Positions 17,577 through 26,800 of a stretch of DNA of 64,000 bases are shown here, in pieces. The notes under the pieces were generated by a model. The model made no database searches, was not told the DNA's origin, and saw nothing but the letters and a program-made list of their open reading frames with translations. Position 1 is the first letter of the stretch. Every line of letters begins with the position of its first letter. The stretch is from Notolepis coatsorum (lineage: Eukaryota; Chordata; Actinopteri; Aulopiformes; Paralepididae). Made by a program: the position numbers and the translations under genes. The stretch covers positions 95,972,324 through 96,036,323 of the forward strand of contig OZ020589.1 of the NCBI GenBank assembly GCA_963971535.1, read 5' to 3'.

Positions 17577-20354
17577 ATGGCTAGTTTGAATATAATGATA
17601 TGGAACACCGGGGGAATAAATAACCAACTCAAACGCAAAAGCGTGCTCACACTGATGAAAAAAGAACATGTGGACATTGCTCTGCTAAGCGAAACGCACA
17701 TTCTAGAGAAAGACATAGATAAATTAGCGGACAACACATATCATAATATTAGTCACTCTTCTATTGGTACGAGAACTCGGGGTGTAGCCATAGTCGTTAA
17801 ACGTAAGTTGAATATTGTATTAAAGGGAGTATGGTCTGATGTAGAAGGTCGGATAACTATAGCTAAGATTGTACATAAGAACAGGAAAATAGCGTTGGTA
17901 GCGGTATACGCCCCAAATTTGTACGAAGAGGATTTCTTCACTACACTAACCAATGCAATGTTAGACATTCCCGATTACTCATTTATAATAGGTGCGGATT
18001 TTAATGCCATCTGGAATCCAAGGATGGACAAATCTTACCTCGCCTTTTCCAGCGAACAAAAGAATTCATCTAAGGCATTAAAGGATTGGTCGAAGATTAC
18101 AGGTGTAAATGACTTATGGCGATTACTTAATCCCACGACCCGAAAGTACTCTTGTCGATCTGCGAGACATAACACATTATCCAGAATAGATTATGTCTTT
18201 GCATCACAGAGACTATTTGATAATTATGAAGTGGAAATGATACCCAACGCACTATCAGATCACTGTTATTTACTCCTTAAAGGAACATTTGGTATACTAT
18301 CCTCCCGAGCCCCAAGATGGCGATTTAACTCGATGCTGCTTAATAACAAGGAATTCATTACACAACTCAAAGAAGCTCTTATAGTATTCCAACGGGAGAA
18401 TGCAAACTCGGTGCAAGACCCCAGAATAATATGGATGTTGGTAAAGGGAATGATCAAAGATTTCACTGATAGCTTTTCCTCCAAAATGCGCAAGAATCAA
18501 TGCACAAAACTGGCTGAGCTGGAAACGCTTTACTCAACGTTATTTAATTCTCTAAAATACAACAACTCAACTCGACTAGAGAATCAAGTTAACGTACTAA
18601 AAATAGAGATCAATGCCATATACAGACAACAATCGGAAATACAAATACGCAGCACAAGACAACAGCAGTACTCCCAAGGTTCTAAACCTAGTCACCTATT
18701 AGCCATGCGATTAAGAATTAATGCAAAATTTGCAGATATAACTACCATTAGAGCACAACAAGTACTTGAAACAGACCCTGTAAAAATAAACGATACATTC
18801 AAAGAATTCTACTCCGACTTATATAAATCAGAAACGACCTTCGATCAAAACAAAATGGACACATATCTTAATCAAATTATTCTCCCTAAACTTTCAGAGG
18901 ATGACGCTAAACAGTTAGAAACACCGATCACACTAGAGGAACTCAAGAAGGCCATAACCGAAATGCAAAGTGGTAAGGCTCCTGGAAGAGACGGTATCCC
19001 ATCAGAAATGTACCTTTCTTGTTGGGACATAATTGGACCCTTATTACTAAATATGATCTTATACTCAGTCAAGGAGGGGAACTTCCATAAGAATGACAAT
19101 ATTGCACTCATAACAGTCCTCCTTAAAAAAGACAAAGACCCCAACGAGTGCGGTAGTTACAGACCTTTAAGCCTCCTCGGAACCGATATCAAACTGTACT
19201 CTAAGGTATTAGCCATCAGATTACAAAAGCATATGACGTCTTTAGTTCACCCGGACCAAACTGGCTTCATAAGAGGCCGCCTGATCACTGATAACATAAG
19301 ACGAATACTGCACGTACTAGATGCCGACAAGGATGACACCATACCTAAGGCGATGCTGTCCCTGGATGCTATGAAAGCCTTTGACAGGCTGGAATGGTCG
19401 TATCTATGGGCAGTATTAGAAAGGATGGGGTTAGGAAAAGGATTCATTGATATGATTAAAGTATTATACAAAGACCCATCGGCCATGATTACAACAGGTA
19501 CAATCATCTCCAAAATCTTTCCGGTATCACGCTCAGCCAGACAGGGTTGCCCTCTTAGTCCCGGACTATTCAATCTATCATTAGAGCCTTTAGCACAATA
19601 TATAAGACAATCCCAATCCATAGAACCAATCGTAATCAAGGGCACACAACATAAAATTAGTTTATATGCGGACAACGTAATATTGTTCATGCAAAACCCC
19701 AACACCACATTGCCTCATTTGCTCAAGTTGATTGAGAACTTTGGTGATTTATCGGGATTTAAGATAAATTGGCCGAAGTCGGCTTTCCTTCCACTTAACA
19801 CCCCTGCAAAAAAAGATATAACCCTCCCAGGACAGATACCGATGGTGAAACATTTTAGATGCTTGGGAGTGGAAATATTCCCCACCATAAGACAAACGGT
19901 GAAGCACAATTACACAAAAATCCAAAACAAAATCAAAGACGACCTTGATAGATGGGCAAAACTTAAAAACACAGTACAAGCACGGATATCAATAGTTAAG
20001 ATGGATGTACTACCTAGAATCAACTTCTTCAGTTCAATGCTACCGTTACCCCCTCCAGAGGGTTACTGGAAAAGATTACACTCCTCCACATACAAATTTA
20101 TTTGGAATAACAAACCACCACGTATAAAAAGATCCACCGCACAGAGAAATAAAGCAGATGGTGGCATGGCATTTCCAGATTTTTTCCAATATTTTAAGGC
20201 GTACACATTAAGACCATTGACAACATGGTTTGACCCCCAAGCATTAGTATCCTGGAGAAAATTAGAAGAAAACATAGTAGCCCCACATAGACTGAAGGAC
20301 ATAGCATACACTAAACTACCAATCAAGCACTGTGAACGGAAATTTGTACCATAA
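17577..20354 (+). CDS. L1/Tx1-type ORF2: endonuclease and reverse transcriptase (925 aa)
   Basis: Endonuclease blocks: NIMIWNTGGIN near the start, LLSETHIL (catalytic Glu), VYAPN, GADFNAIW, RIDYVFAS and SDHCYLLL. RT blocks from about residue 460: [73 protein letters not shown], and LYADNVILFM. The last reads YADN where YADD is expected, so the second catalytic aspartate is changed; the related copy at 45901-47073 keeps YADD. The frame ends at KFVP near 20354, and the C-terminal part continues in other frames to 21340. Confidence 0.93.
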   Translation: MASLNIMIWNTGGINNQLKRKSVLTLMKKEHVDIALLSETHILEKDIDKLADNTYHNISHSSIGTRTRGVAIVVKRKLNIVLKGVWSDVEGRITIAKIVHKNRKIALVAVYAPNLYEEDFFTTLTNAMLDIPDYSFIIGADFNAIWNPRMDKSYLAFSSEQKNSSKALKDWSKITGVNDLWRLLNPTTRKYSCRSARHNTLSRIDYVFASQRLFDNYEVEMIPNALSDHCYLLLKGTFGILSSRAPRWRFNSMLLNNKEFITQLKEALIVFQRENANSVQDPRIIWMLVKGMIKDFTDSFSSKMRKNQCTKLAELETLYSTLFNSLKYNNSTRLENQVNVLKIEINAIYRQQSEIQIRSTRQQQYSQGSKPSHLLAMRLRINAKFADITTIRAQQVLETDPVKINDTFKEFYSDLYKSETTFDQNKMDTYLNQIILPKLSEDDAKQLETPITLEELKKAITEMQSGKAPGRDGIPSEMYLSCWDIIGPLLLNMILYSVKEGNFHKNDNIALITVLLKKDKDPNECGSYRPLSLLGTDIKLYSKVLAIRLQKHMTSLVHPDQTGFIRGRLITDNIRRILHVLDADKDDTIPKAMLSLDAMKAFDRLEWSYLWAVLERMGLGKGFIDMIKVLYKDPSAMITTGTIISKIFPVSRSARQGCPLSPGLFNLSLEPLAQYIRQSQSIEPIVIKGTQHKISLYADNVILFMQNPNTTLPHLLKLIENFGDLSGFKINWPKSAFLPLNTPAKKDITLPGQIPMVKHFRCLGVEIFPTIRQTVKHNYTKIQNKIKDDLDRWAKLKNTVQARISIVKMDVLPRINFFSSMLPLPPPEGYWKRLHSSTYKFIWNNKPPRIKRSTAQRNKADGGMAFPDFFQYFKAYTLRPLTTWFDPQALVSWRKLEENIVAPHRLKDIAYTKLPIKHCERKFVP

Positions 20355-20617
20355 TTACTCATGCGATCCGGATATGGCGTGAAACACAAAAAAAAAATCC
20401 TAACCCACATAAATGGCACAATCATACTCCCTTATTCAATAACAATGCACTCTTAATTGAAAAACGACCTATAAGATTCCCTATATGGGAAGAGCAAGGC
20501 ATACACTCATTAGGGGATGTTTTTAACAAACAGGGTTTTTGTAGTTATAAAGAAATACGCAAAAAATGTAATCTCACCAAGTCCACATGGCTTTTTTACA
20601 TACAGTTACAGCTATGT

Positions 20618-21340
20618 TTGAAGTCTCACGGTGTTCCATTAGACATACCAATTGTACACCACAGATACCACAAATTCTTCTATGAAAGAGAGACATCGAG
20701 AGGTTTTGTTTCAGATTTTTATCATCAATTACTAACGTCCTCGTATGAAACCCTCCAACTAGACTCTGCCTGGAGGAGGGATATACCAGACCTGGAAAAT
20801 GACTTTGATTGGCAAGGAGCCTGGTCAAATGTCCGACTTACATCAAGGAACCCGGACCATCAACAAATCAATCTTAACTATATTCACAGGACATACTTGA
20901 CTCCTATAAGACTGTGCAGAATGGGTCTTAAACAAGACTCCAAATGCTCCCAATGTACAAATGGGGACGAAGGGACATTTATGCATCTGTATTGGGACTG
21001 CCCACCAGTTAAGGCATTCTGGAAAGATGTGACCCAACAATTATCAAAACTCGTATCTTGGAATATACCTGTACACCCCTCGGTATTACTATTGAATGAT
21101 GTTTTTGAGTTTGCAGTAAATCCACAGCTAAAGAGATTGGTTTTATCGGGTATCACAGTAGCTAAAAAGCTGATCGCATCACGCTGGTTTCAACCGGAAA
21201 AAATGTGCCTGAAAGTTTGGTTTCTTACATATCTCGATGTGATTTATCAAGAAATATCTACAGCAAGAATTCTGGGTCTCAATGAATCCAAAATGTCAAT
21301 GTGGTTAGAAGTGGTGGAGAGAATAAAAGCTAGCTTATAA
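20618..21340 (+). CDS. L1/Tx1-type ORF2, C-terminal region (240 aa)
   Basis: Continues the ORF2 above after frameshifts in 20354-20618. It includes [31 protein letters not shown] and the cysteine-rich motif [19 protein letters not shown] (CxxC-x8-H-x4-C), the C-terminal knuckle of Tx1/L1 ORF2 proteins, and ends ...VVERIKASL. The same region occurs, with a gap, on the minus strand at 44971-45351. Confidence 0.88.
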   Translation: MKSHGVPLDIPIVHHRYHKFFYERETSRGFVSDFYHQLLTSSYETLQLDSAWRRDIPDLENDFDWQGAWSNVRLTSRNPDHQQINLNYIHRTYLTPIRLCRMGLKQDSKCSQCTNGDEGTFMHLYWDCPPVKAFWKDVTQQLSKLVSWNIPVHPSVLLLNDVFEFAVNPQLKRLVLSGITVAKKLIASRWFQPEKMCLKVWFLTYLDVIYQEISTARILGLNESKMSMWLEVVERIKASL

Positions 21341-21616
21341 TGGTAGTGTCTGGTTAGGTGCGAGGGATAATGGAGGTACTACCCAAGGTGGGGTCCGGGA
21401 GGGGGGGGTTCGAGCTGGAGCATATGTGTGTAGGTTTTTAGATAACAGGTATTAGGGGTATATCTTATATAAGACAATTAACTAAAATGTGATTTCATTG
21501 GATGTGCTCTGACAATTAATGCTTGTATATCTTATCGTGTGTTGTCATGTTTGTTTATGTGTTTGTTTAAAAAATAATAAAAAAATAAAATACAAAAAAG
21601 TATCTTGTGTTTTATT

Positions 21617-21772
21617 ATAAATGGTAAGTGGTGCATTTATATAGCATTTATAAAGCTCTTTACAATCCATTTTCACTCACACACCGATGGCAGAGGCAAC
21701 CATGCAAGGTGCCGACCTGCTCATCGGGAGCAATTAGGTGTCTTGCTCAAGGACTACTAATATAATATCTAC
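21617..21772 (-). repeat. SINE 3' region fragment
   Basis: Shares 'accatgcaaggtgccgacct' and flanking text with the tRNA-derived SINE at 22935-23158 but lacks the tRNA-like head. Read on the minus strand. Confidence 0.7.
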
Positions 21773-21972
21773 TAATATAGATAATTGTTGAAGCAGTTAG
21801 GGCTATTGTGAATCAAGTTGACTACCAAACAGCAAACAGAATTTCTTGCTTTTAAATTGACCAATACATTTCTCACAACCGTTATCAAACATTGGAAATA
21901 TATATTTTCCATAGTAAATTATTATAACATAATTGTTTTCTGTGTGTTTTTCGGTTAATCACTACCAAGGAT

Positions 21973-22490
21973 CAGTGGTGGAAAGTAACTAAGTATTTTT
22001 ACTCAAGTACTGTATTTAAGTACAATTTTGAGCTACTTGTACTTTATGTGAGTATTTTCATTTTAGGGAACTTTATACCTTTACTCCACTACATTTCAAG
22101 GGAAATATTGTACTTTTTACTCCACTACATTTATCTGAACCCATCAGTTACTAGTTACTTTGAAGAAGAAAAGGATTTTGCATAGAAAATATAATATATA
22201 TACTAATTAAAAAATGTATGAAGATTATACTTCACATTTGAAGCCTGTCAACTTCAAGAGGACGTAATCAGAGCAGCATAACTGGACCACATACCACTCT
22301 AACACAACCTATAGAGGTCAATGGATACACAAACGTCATGTAGAATGTGTACTTTTACTTTAGATACTTAAGTACATTCAATAGAAAATACTTCTCTACT
22401 TTTACTTAAGTTGAATGGAGGACCTTTACCACAGTACTCATTTATCTGAATATTTCTACTTTTAAGAACTGTGTACTTCTTCCACCACTG
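21973..22490. mobile_element. hAT-type miniature element, 518 bp
   Basis: Termini CAGTGGTGGAAAGTAAC and GTACTTCTTCCACCACTG are imperfect inverted repeats, flanked by a perfect 8-bp duplication CCAAGGAT (21965-21972 and 22491-22498). The interior is rich in 'actttta' and 'ctccactacat' blocks. There is no transposase. Related copies: 40557-41103 and 41237-41461. Confidence 0.93.
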
Positions 22491-22498
22491 CCAAGGAT

Positions 22499-22934
22499 GC
22501 TAATAACTCTAGGCAAGGAGGCATTGTTACAGTACCCGTTTGAGAAGAGAAAACAAGCGAGACATTTAAGAGTCTTATCTTTAATCATCACCTTGTCATT
22601 CAAGCACAATACCTAAGCAATGTGTAAATTAATGTGACAAAGCACTGCATGCAGTATCTGAAGAGCACATTTACCAGTATGTTCAACATTTGTATACATT
22701 GTGAAGTCCATGTGAAAAGCGCATTTTGGCCATTCTAGGTTACTGCTCCCATATATATATACAGTATATAGGCCACTTTTCAACATCAAACAACTCAGAT
22801 TGTCTATTGTATCACTTCATGGCTGAAGCCTTCACTATCCATACTGTCTCCTCGAAGCTTTTTCTAATTCGACATTTGGCACAAGACTTTCTCTAAAAGA
22901 AAAAGCTGTTCATCCATGTACTAAAATGGACTGC
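22499..22934. other. no gene seen
   Basis: Unique-looking AT-rich DNA with a short (TA)n tract near 22750-22768. Nothing else noted. Confidence 0.4.
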
Positions 22935-23158
22935 ATTCATATATCCAAAGCACTGTACAACGTATGCCTCACATTCACCCATTCATTCACACACACCAAT
23001 GGTGGAGGAAACCATGCAAGGTGCCGACCTGCTTGTCGGGAGCAGTTCATTAAGTGTCTTCCTCAAGGACACCTCGACACACTCCTGGGAGGAGCCGGAA
23101 TCAAACTGGGAACCTTCAGATTACCAGACGATTGCTCTACCTGAGCCACTGTCGCCCC
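22935..23158 (-). repeat. tRNA-derived SINE
   Basis: Read on the minus strand from 23158, the head starts GGGGCGACAGTGGCTCAGGT and contains an A-box-like TGGCTCAGGTAGAG and a B-box-like GGTTCCCAGTTTGATTCC, as expected of a tRNA-derived pol III promoter. The body ends near 22935. It is not a tRNA gene, because the cloverleaf is not closed and a long SINE body follows. Confidence 0.8.
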
Positions 23159-23409
23159 CTAATGTAACTAATTACAGCAGGAATCCTTCTTCAGCACCTT
23201 TCAAAAATGCAAAATGAACAAACGAGGGGGGATCAAATCTGCAAGCAAATTTGGAACGTCACCAGATAATATTATGATCTTGTTTACACTGGCATTGTAT
23301 GCGTTACAGTATATACAAATACCTTTTCTTATTTATCTATTTATTATTAAAATGTTTGAATAACCCGTCAGAAAAACACACAGCAAGTGTTGCATGAAAC
23401 TTCAACAGG

Positions 23410-23528
23410 TTAACCCTTTCACTACCACACTACGAAAGGGTTAACCCTTTCACAACCACACTACAGAAAACGTCTGTAGTGTGGTGGTGAAAAGTTTACC
23501 TTCTGTAGTGTGGTAGTGAAAGGGTTAA
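23410..23528. mobile_element. TTAA-flanked palindromic miniature element (piggyBac-like)
   Basis: TTAA + CCCTTTCACTACCACACTAC on the left, and the inverted GTAGTGTGGTAGTGAAAGGG + TTAA on the right. A second pair of inverted arms lies inside, so the whole 119 bp folds back on itself. TTAA ends with CCC-starting repeats are typical of piggyBac-type elements; the class is inferred from this alone. Confidence 0.65.
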
Positions 23529-23704
23529 TTATACTCCCAACCATAACATCAGTTTCACTTCAAAATCAGTCGTACAAACGTTGATTAAAATGGGGCCTTC
23601 ATCTTCCTTTGTTGTATCTTCACACTGTGTATGACATGTATTGGATCTTAATGCTAACCTCACAATCTAGTCCTAACTGGGAGGTAATGCTGTCATTCCA
23701 CTAG

Positions 23705-23852
23705 TCATATGTTAATGAGTGGTTCATGGTCACGAGACGCCCGCCCATTCAAGTCTTCCTCTGTGGTTCCCTCAACTGCGCTTTTTTCTGTGTCCTTCTC
23801 CTTCTCCGGTCCTCCGCCACTTCCATCCCCGTGGTCAGGAGCAAAGTAGTAC
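23705..23852 (-). CDS. receptor last coding exon (cytoplasmic tail, stop)
   Basis: Acceptor ...CTCAG at 23853-23857. The exon reads [14 protein letters not shown], an acidic/charged stretch ([10 protein letters not shown]), then EEDLNGRAS and ends DHEPLINI before a TGA at 23705-23707. DHEPLI fits the acidic dileucine endocytosis/sorting motif [DE]xxxL[LI]. There is no ITIM or ITAM. The 148-bp length closes the frame from the previous exon exactly. Plus-strand TTTATT (minus-strand AATAAA) near 23335-23345 could serve as a polyadenylation signal. Confidence 0.85.
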
Positions 23853-26800
23853 CTGAGGATGACAAGGAAATTCGTACAATAATATTATTTTGATAAGATT
23901 AGAGCCTGGGAGAGAGAATCTTGAGTCTCTACTGTCTTGAGGGAGGGAGTTCCAGAGCCTGGGATAGAGACTCTGAGTCTCTAACGTCTTGAGGGAGTTC
24001 CAGAGCCTGGGATAGAGACTCTGAGTCTCTACTGTCTTAGAGTCTCTCTCCCAGGCTCTGGAACTCCCTTCCTCTCTCTACTGTCTGAGGGAGGGAGTTC
24101 AAGAGCCTGGGATCTGCCCTGCAGAAGGGATCAAACTCTTTCAGGATGTACGTGAATATAACTGTAATGTATTAATTTATATATGGTAAAATGTCTTAAT
24201 CCAGATTGAGCCTTTAACAAAGCATCTCAAAAGGAATATACCACAAGTGTCACGATCTAATAGTTGAAGCAAAGTAGTACCTGAGGATGATGAGGAATTC
24301 CTAAACGTTTGGAATATTTTCTCAAATGTCTTTACTGAATAATAATTATCAACCCCTTACACATGTCTTTCACTTAGTTTTCTCAGATTGCCTAAACTTA
24401 ATTTACATTCATTTATATGCATGCATGCAAGCAGTATCCTTGATCGCCTCAATGTTTTCTATCACTCTTAGGTTTGCTATAAATGCCCCCTTCTCAACAC
24501 ATCACTGTGACTTATACACATCTGTAAATTACACTCTCGATGAGAAATCCATTGGTTTACACTCACGTTTGTAAATTTTTTACAAAACCCTCCTTGGTCT
24601 GACCCCTCCTTATTTGATACACCTGTTAAAATTGTCATCTACTCCCTATAACACCAGAGCTGCTCACCATATCTCGCTAGATGTTCCCTGTGTTCAAGTT
24701 CAAGTTTCCTTTATTGCCACACAACCAGGTTGGTGGTATTCTTGATCGGTACAGGCCAGGGTGGATACATAATACAGTACAACATGACACAATAAATACA
24801 TAAATACAGCACAGCACAACACAGCACAACATAACACAGAAGAAACTAGTCCATCGGTCAGGAGCTTGGTTAGTGTGGGGGCGGAAGGGGGAGAGGGGGG
24901 CCAAGGGAGTTCAGGGTCCGAATGGCGGTGGGGAAGAAGCGGGTGGTTTTTAACACTTGTGTTAACACTTCCTTTGGTCATTTGCTGCTCCCAGCAGTTG
25001 GAATGAGATGCAAAATACTTTGAAAAAGGACAAATTGATTCCTGTCACTACTTTTAAAGACTCTTATCGCAGAGTTGTTTATACACACCTGCAACTGTCA
25101 CCCAGCCTTTTAACTGTAATCCGTCTGTTCTGCTTCATGTATTTCATACCTTGTAATTCTATTAGGATGTTTGCTTAATGTGCATTTAAATGATTTCCCG
25201 TATCTGTGTAATGTATGTATCGTCGGTCTCCTTTACATTTTCTTTGTCCCCTTTCCCTGTTACCCTTTGAGTGGCCCTTTTGTCCTCTCGCCAGGCCGTC
25301 ATTGTAAATAAGAATTTGTTCTTAATTGACCTGCCTGGTTAAATAAAGGTTAAATAAAAAAGTTATTTCCCATACCTGTCGTCGAGGACTCCATTGTTAG
25401 TATCCGTAGCGCCCCTTCCCACTACGTTATTAAACATGACCATGGCATCTGAAATGGCATCTGAAATGGCAGCTGAAATGTAAGAATCAGACAATTAATA
25501 GCATATTAGTCATAGCAGGCCAGCTGCAAATTTTTTTATTATAAAAATTCATCCGCAAGGAATGTAGATACAAACAAGCCCAAAGAGTATCTAATTGATA
25601 CGAATTAATAGATACTTATGAGGATATCTGTACTGTATGCGCTCGGCTTCTTAGGTATCATGTACTTTATATATAAATACATGGTTCCCAAAGTTTTAAG
25701 GCTCGACCCCCGAAATAACGTGTCAGAGAGGCTTGGAGGGAGGCTATATACAGTTTCACTAACATCCACAGCGGAGAATATGAAAGGAATCAGAGCCAAA
25801 CGAGCGAGAAAAAAAAAATCTAACCCCAACTAACCTTACTGTCATGCACTTGTCCTAATAAACTAACCTACACTGTAACACGCAACACTTTGATGAACAT
25901 TGTTACTCAGCTGATAGAGTTGTACCCTTCCTGATGACTTGTCGTACAGAACTTGTAAGCCGCTTTGGATAAAAGCGTCAGCTAAATGACTAAATATAAA
26001 TGTAAATGTAAATGATAGGTTTCATTCATTAAAAACATCCCAGCGGGATTCACATTTGCAATGCTGCGCGTTATTAAAATAACTACATAATGTGTATATC
26101 GCACCTTGCGAGCGCCGTATATATAACGTGCATTATTTAGGACAAAGTAAATTTATCAATTAGATACTCTTTGGGTTTGTTTGTATCTACTTATTCTGAA
26201 CGAGCTTAACTATAATGTGTATATCACACCTCGCGAGCGCCGTATATATAACGTGCATTATTTAGGACAAAGTACATTTAGTATCAGCATTTTAGGTCTA
26301 TTATTTTACATTTCAAAAGCCCCCTCTAGAAAAACGAAGCACAAAAACATAATTCAGAATGGTATAATGGAATCTAGACTGTGAGAATTATAGACAGAAA
26401 TGCATGCGTGCAGACACAGATTCCTTCCTTTATAGACCCGTTCGCTGTATACGTTAAGACTCAGTGTGTGCGTGTATCATGGGGGCAAAAAAGAACGTAA
26501 TCCTGGTCAGAACAACGGGGCAGACAAACAAGCCACAGTACAGCGACAGTCAGCCGGTTGTGTTTTTGTTGTGTTCTTCACAGGATTGAAATGTATTCTA
26601 CCAGAAAACTTATGTACATCATCTCTGTACATATTTACTCTCAAATCTTTGTTAGAAATGATTAAGTGACCCAAGACCTTTGTTGCATAATCACCCCCCC
26701 CCCCCTTCTCTCTCCCCCTGATTTCCTGTCACTCCCTGTCCCATCTAATGAGCAGGAATACCCTAACGAGGAAAATAGAGGTCACTTTAACCCTTTACTG

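Larger units (their letters stand above)
15390..21597 (+). mobile_element. L1/Tx1-type LINE, near full length (6.2 kb)
   Basis: Flanked by a perfect 16-bp target duplication AAGTATCTTGTGTTTT (15374-15389 and 21598-21613), with an A-rich end (aaaaataataaaaaaataaa) at 21570-21597. It holds an ORF1 at 15540-16518 (in two frames) and an ORF2 at 17577-21340 (at least two frames). The intervening 16.7-17.57 kb is inter-ORF sequence. The intact duplication shows a single insertion event into the repeat to its left. The broken frames and a changed RT catalytic residue show it can no longer move. Confidence 0.95.
25564..26190. repeat. inverted-repeat-bounded unit of unknown origin
   Basis: Arms of 37 bp at 25564-25600 and 26154-26190 are inverted with one mismatch (outer edge GTAGATACAAACAA). 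Between them lie a 71-aa ORF (25618-25833) and an L2-tail insertion (25826-26012). A TA-rich 64-bp segment at 26086-26149 is repeated just outside the right arm at 26213-26276. No target duplication is clear. Confidence 0.6.

Noticed and set aside
22935-23158. Possible tRNA gene on the minus strand
   Set aside because: A- and B-box-like sequences are present, but the cloverleaf is not complete and a SINE body follows.
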